From Ceratopteris richardii (Eukaryota; Streptophyta; Polypodiopsida; Polypodiales; Pteridaceae): 64,000 bases of DNA. The notes beneath the pieces are model-generated. The model searched no databases, was not told where the DNA came from, and saw only the letters and a list, made by a program, of their open reading frames with translations. Of this stretch, positions 61,681-64,000 are shown in pieces; positions within the stretch are counted from its first letter, which is position 1, and each line of letters opens with the position of its first letter. The position numbers were made by a program, and so were the translations under genes. Where the stretch lies: positions 201,036,153 to 201,100,152 of the forward strand of contig CM035407.1 of NCBI GenBank assembly GCA_020310875.1, read 5' to 3'.

Positions 61681-64000
61681 GATCAGTTATGGTTGGCCCT
61701 TCTTGGATTCTGGCCTGATATGCTTTAAGCATCATGTTTAGGTCCTCGGGAGTGGGATCTGCTAGGACTGATCCTACTCTAGGGGGTGGTGGGATTTGAT
61801 GAGGCGGTGGGAAAGGTGGTGGGTTGGATGGAGATAGGAGTGATGGAGGCTGGGTAATGTGAGAGGGAGTTTGAGTTGTGAGTTCAGTTATCCTCGCTTT
61901 GGTTTCTCTTATGCTTTCCTCAAGCTCACTCATCTTTTTAGCCCATTGTCTTTTCATTCTTTCTCGACTATCTTTCCATGCTCTAGTCCTTTTCTTTGTC
62001 ACACTCTCGGTTTCACTAGCCTCTGGGCCCTTATCCTGGCTTGCCTCTTGGTTTTGCTGCAGTGCCTGAGCTCTAGTGACTACCTGCACTGGTGCAGTGG
62101 AAGTGACGCTTCCTGAGGAATCTACAACCAACCCAACCACATTGATCGGAGTGATTTTTGGCATATTATTGGGGTTCTTTGGGCAATCTCGTAAAAGATG
62201 TTCTTTTCCACAATCTTGGCAAAAACCTTGGATAGTCACTGACTGGGGTTGTGTAGGTGGGGGCAAGGGACAATCACGAATGAGATGATCTCCTTGGCAT
62301 CTGTAGCACGGTCCTCTTGGGAATGGAGGTCTTACTTGCCTAGATTGAGGCCTGGGGTTGGGGTTTGCATACATGACGTTCGTGTAATCTGACTCCCAAC
62401 TAGGTTCGCTTGGTTCTTCACTATAGTAAGACTCACCATGTTCTGGAGACTGCATGTAGTAAGCCTGGGGACTATCGACATGTGTAGAATCAAAGCTATG
62501 GTCACTTGGGTCACTTTCTGAGATCAATGGGGTTACTGGTACTATGGCCCTATTCAGGTTTTCTTCTGCAACAGCATACTTTACTGGAATCACGTTAGCG
62601 GGGTTTGGAGGCTGTTGAGCTAGCACCGGTTGGGGTCTCTGCTGGGCCTGATATTGTGGTTGATAGGATTGTTGGGGTCTAGCATATTGTGGTGGTGGAG
62701 GGTACTGGTTCTGGTATCTGCCTTGTTGGTAGGGCTGAGGGTAGGGTTGCCTAACTGCCTGCTTGTTGTATGGGCAATCTTGCGCAGTGTGGTTTGTGTA
62801 CTTCCGTTCTATGGTGCAGTACTGGCTACTAGGGTTTACTTGGGGTTGAGCCATAATAGGGCAGACATTCGCCATGTGGTCGCCACCACAAGTATAGCAT
62901 CTTTTCACAGGGCCAAACCTAGGAATTTGTTTGCTAGAGACACCTAGTTTTTGTGCCACTTTCTCTGCGAGTTCCTCAATTGATGTGGATTGCATGGAAG
63001 AGTGACTAGAAGCACTATCTAAATCTTTGTAGATTTTGGAAAGCTCTAGTTCCTCCCCTAGGTTATCTTCAATGTCAATGCACATGCGTACACACTCTTC
63101 TATAGTCCTAGGGTCCTTCAGATACACATAGGATCTCAATTTCGTACTCAGCAATCCATCAAGGAATAAGGCTACTTGTTTAGCAGATGTGGGTAGCTCC
63201 GAAATAGGGCACCTTTCCAGGTATTGCCTAAATCTTCTTCCTGCAAGTCTCACGGTCTCTTGAGGGGTTTGCTTGAAGCTGTGAATCAATGATGAGGTAT
63301 TGTGTCTTATGCCACTCTTTGAGAACTCTACAATGAAAGCCTCTAGGAGTTGGTCTATGCTCCTGAACTGACGCTCATCCAATGGTTGAAACCATGTAAG
63401 TGCTGTGTTCCTAAGGGTTAGACCGAAGGCATTGTACTGCGTGAACAGATCCTCAACCTGTTCAGCTCTCAAGACTTGCTTGAACTCCGCCACATGATCA
63501 TAGGGATCTCCTGTGCCGTCAAAGTAATTCTTCATGGACTTAACTAGCTGGGTCGGTCTCAGAGTTCTTGTGTGCTCTCTAGGTCTCGGCAGAGGGAATC
63601 CATCTACATTTCTTTGGTTCCTGTGGGCTCTATGCATCTCAGGCTCTACCCTATTCGTCTCTGTTCTCGTTCTTTCTCTGCCCACTGGGTTGGCAAAGCT
63701 TACTTCTGGTCTATCTCTACTTCTGTCTCTTTGCGTACCATGAGCTTGGGAAGTTCCAGCCCCAGGGTGACCATAGGATACATTTGATCTTGGTTGGGGG
63801 AAAATGAATTCGCCCTTCCAAGTGTACGCATGCCTATCATTTTCTGTCACCACAAAGATCCTCTCCGAAGTGTGGTCTAAGTAGGTCACTCTACCTGGGC
63901 TATCTGGATCCTTAAACTCATAGATCATGATTGTTCCTATATCGGTTGGGTGATCCGGTTTATACCTCCAAAAGGCTTCGTCAGTTTCTCGGTTGAGAAG
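61661..64000 (-). CDS. gag: E4 gag, C-terminal part (start beyond window)
   Basis: The frame is open from the window edge (LLNRETDEAFWRY) to 61661. It contains the gag capsid domain (MKNYFDGTGDPYDHVAEF, SLIHSFKQTPQETVRLAG) and knuckles CYTCGGDHMANVCP, CYRCQGDHLIRDCP and CQDCGKEHLLRDCP, plus the variant CTIERKYTNHTAQDCP. It ends shortly after the KAYQARIQEGPTITDHEK block, where an extra A in GAAAAAATG moves the frame. The protein is very close to E1 and E3 gag. Confidence 0.92.
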   Translation of the reverse strand, partial: LLNRETDEAFWRYKPDHPTDIGTIMIYEFKDPDSPGRVTYLDHTSERIFVVTENDRHAYTWKGEFIFPQPRSNVSYGHPGAGTSQAHGTQRDRSRDRPEVSFANPVGRERTRTETNRVEPEMHRAHRNQRNVDGFPLPRPREHTRTLRPTQLVKSMKNYFDGTGDPYDHVAEFKQVLRAEQVEDLFTQYNAFGLTLRNTALTWFQPLDERQFRSIDQLLEAFIVEFSKSGIRHNTSSLIHSFKQTPQETVRLAGRRFRQYLERCPISELPTSAKQVALFLDGLLSTKLRSYVYLKDPRTIEECVRMCIDIEDNLGEELELSKIYKDLDSASSHSSMQSTSIEELAEKVAQKLGVSSKQIPRFGPVKRCYTCGGDHMANVCPIMAQPQVNPSSQYCTIERKYTNHTAQDCPYNKQAVRQPYPQPYQQGRYQNQYPPPPQYARPQQSYQPQYQAQQRPQPVLAQQPPNPANVIPVKYAVAEENLNRAIVPVTPLISESDPSDHSFDSTHVDSPQAYYMQSPEHGESYYSEEPSEPSWESDYTNVMYANPNPRPQSRQVRPPFPRGPCYRCQGDHLIRDCPLPPPTQPQSVTIQGFCQDCGKEHLLRDCPKNPNNMPKITPINVVGLVVDSSGSVTSTAPVQVVTRAQALQQNQEASQDKGPEASETESVTKKRTRAWKDSRERMKRQWAKKMSELEESIRETKARITELTTQTPSHITQPPSLLSPSNPPPFPPPHQIPPPPRVGSVLADPTPEDLNMMLKAYQARIQEGPTITDHEKMLP

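Larger units (their letters stand above)
50231..64000 (-). mobile_element. Gypsy element E4 with extra 3' ORFs (5' end beyond window)
   Basis: Minus-strand order: gag (from beyond 64000 to 61661), linker and protease 1 (61680-59605), RT-RNase H-integrase (59604-56332), protease 2 (56251-55604), WVPK ORF (55573-55064), ORF A (54881-53346), ORF B (53349-50809), PPT (50909-50922), 3' LTR (50231-50908). It is inserted in E3 in the opposite direction. It is the only element in the window whose 3' half is visible. Its 5' LTR and leader are not. Confidence 0.93.

Noticed and set aside
61664..61684. Programmed frameshift between gag and protease in E4
   Set aside because: E2 has gag and protease in one frame and E3 has one base fewer at this A-rich site. 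The shift needed is +1, and an extra A in a run of six is the simpler explanation.
1..64000. tRNA, rRNA or microRNA genes
   Set aside because: None was recognised. The only tRNA-like matches are the short primer-binding sites.

Overview
The window is plant nuclear DNA made almost entirely of LTR retrotransposons nested inside one another; no intact host gene was found. The tRNA-iMet and tRNA-Asp primer-binding sites, the chromovirus, the Copia elements and the Ogre/Tat/Athila-like Gypsy elements point to a large-genome vascular plant, possibly a gymnosperm. The species cannot be told from the sequence.

Layout by nesting. A decayed Copia fragment (1-1270) is interrupted by a second decayed Copia (Copia-A, 5' LTR about 1271-1666). 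Copia-A is interrupted twice. At 3363-21163 it holds a minus-strand chromovirus with 257-bp LTRs, a tRNA-iMet PBS, a PPT and an AGGAG target-site duplication. At 22658 it holds the first of four related Gypsy elements, each inserted in the previous one: E1 (22658-27879, plus), E2 (27880-36436, plus), E3 (36437-50230, plus) and E4 (50231 to beyond 64000, minus). A young complete Copia element (Copia-B, 36481-42954, TSD TGAAA, LTRs about 0.6% different) sits in the 5' LTR of E3. The stack is six layers deep. The 3' halves of E1-E3 must lie beyond the window.

The chromovirus contains exactly seven head-to-tail copies of a 2055-bp unit (5261-19645). Each unit joins a deleted protease/RT segment to about 1.1 kb of non-coding DNA. 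The units differ only by single private substitutions (about 24 seen by eye), while the LTRs of the host element differ by about 7%. The amplification is therefore much younger than the insertion.

E1-E4 share a tRNA-Asp PBS and a TATA box in the LTR. Where the leader is visible (E1, E2, E3) it is long and carries an array of short palindromes centred on TCGCGA, and the gag starts MNLRS and has several CCHC knuckles. E4 shows an unusual 3' half. Its integrase zinc-binding module is duplicated. A second DSGA aspartic protease lies downstream of integrase, followed by a short ORF with repeated (I/K)WVPK motifs. Two further large ORFs follow, coupled by an ATGA overlap. The last of these reads through the polypurine tract and ends 100 bp inside the LTR. 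The same short reading frame is open at the start of all four LTRs.

Functional roles for the extra ORFs, palindromes and overlap are inference. The structural statements (repeats, TSDs, motifs, frames, breaks) were read from the sequence by eye, so substitution counts are approximate.
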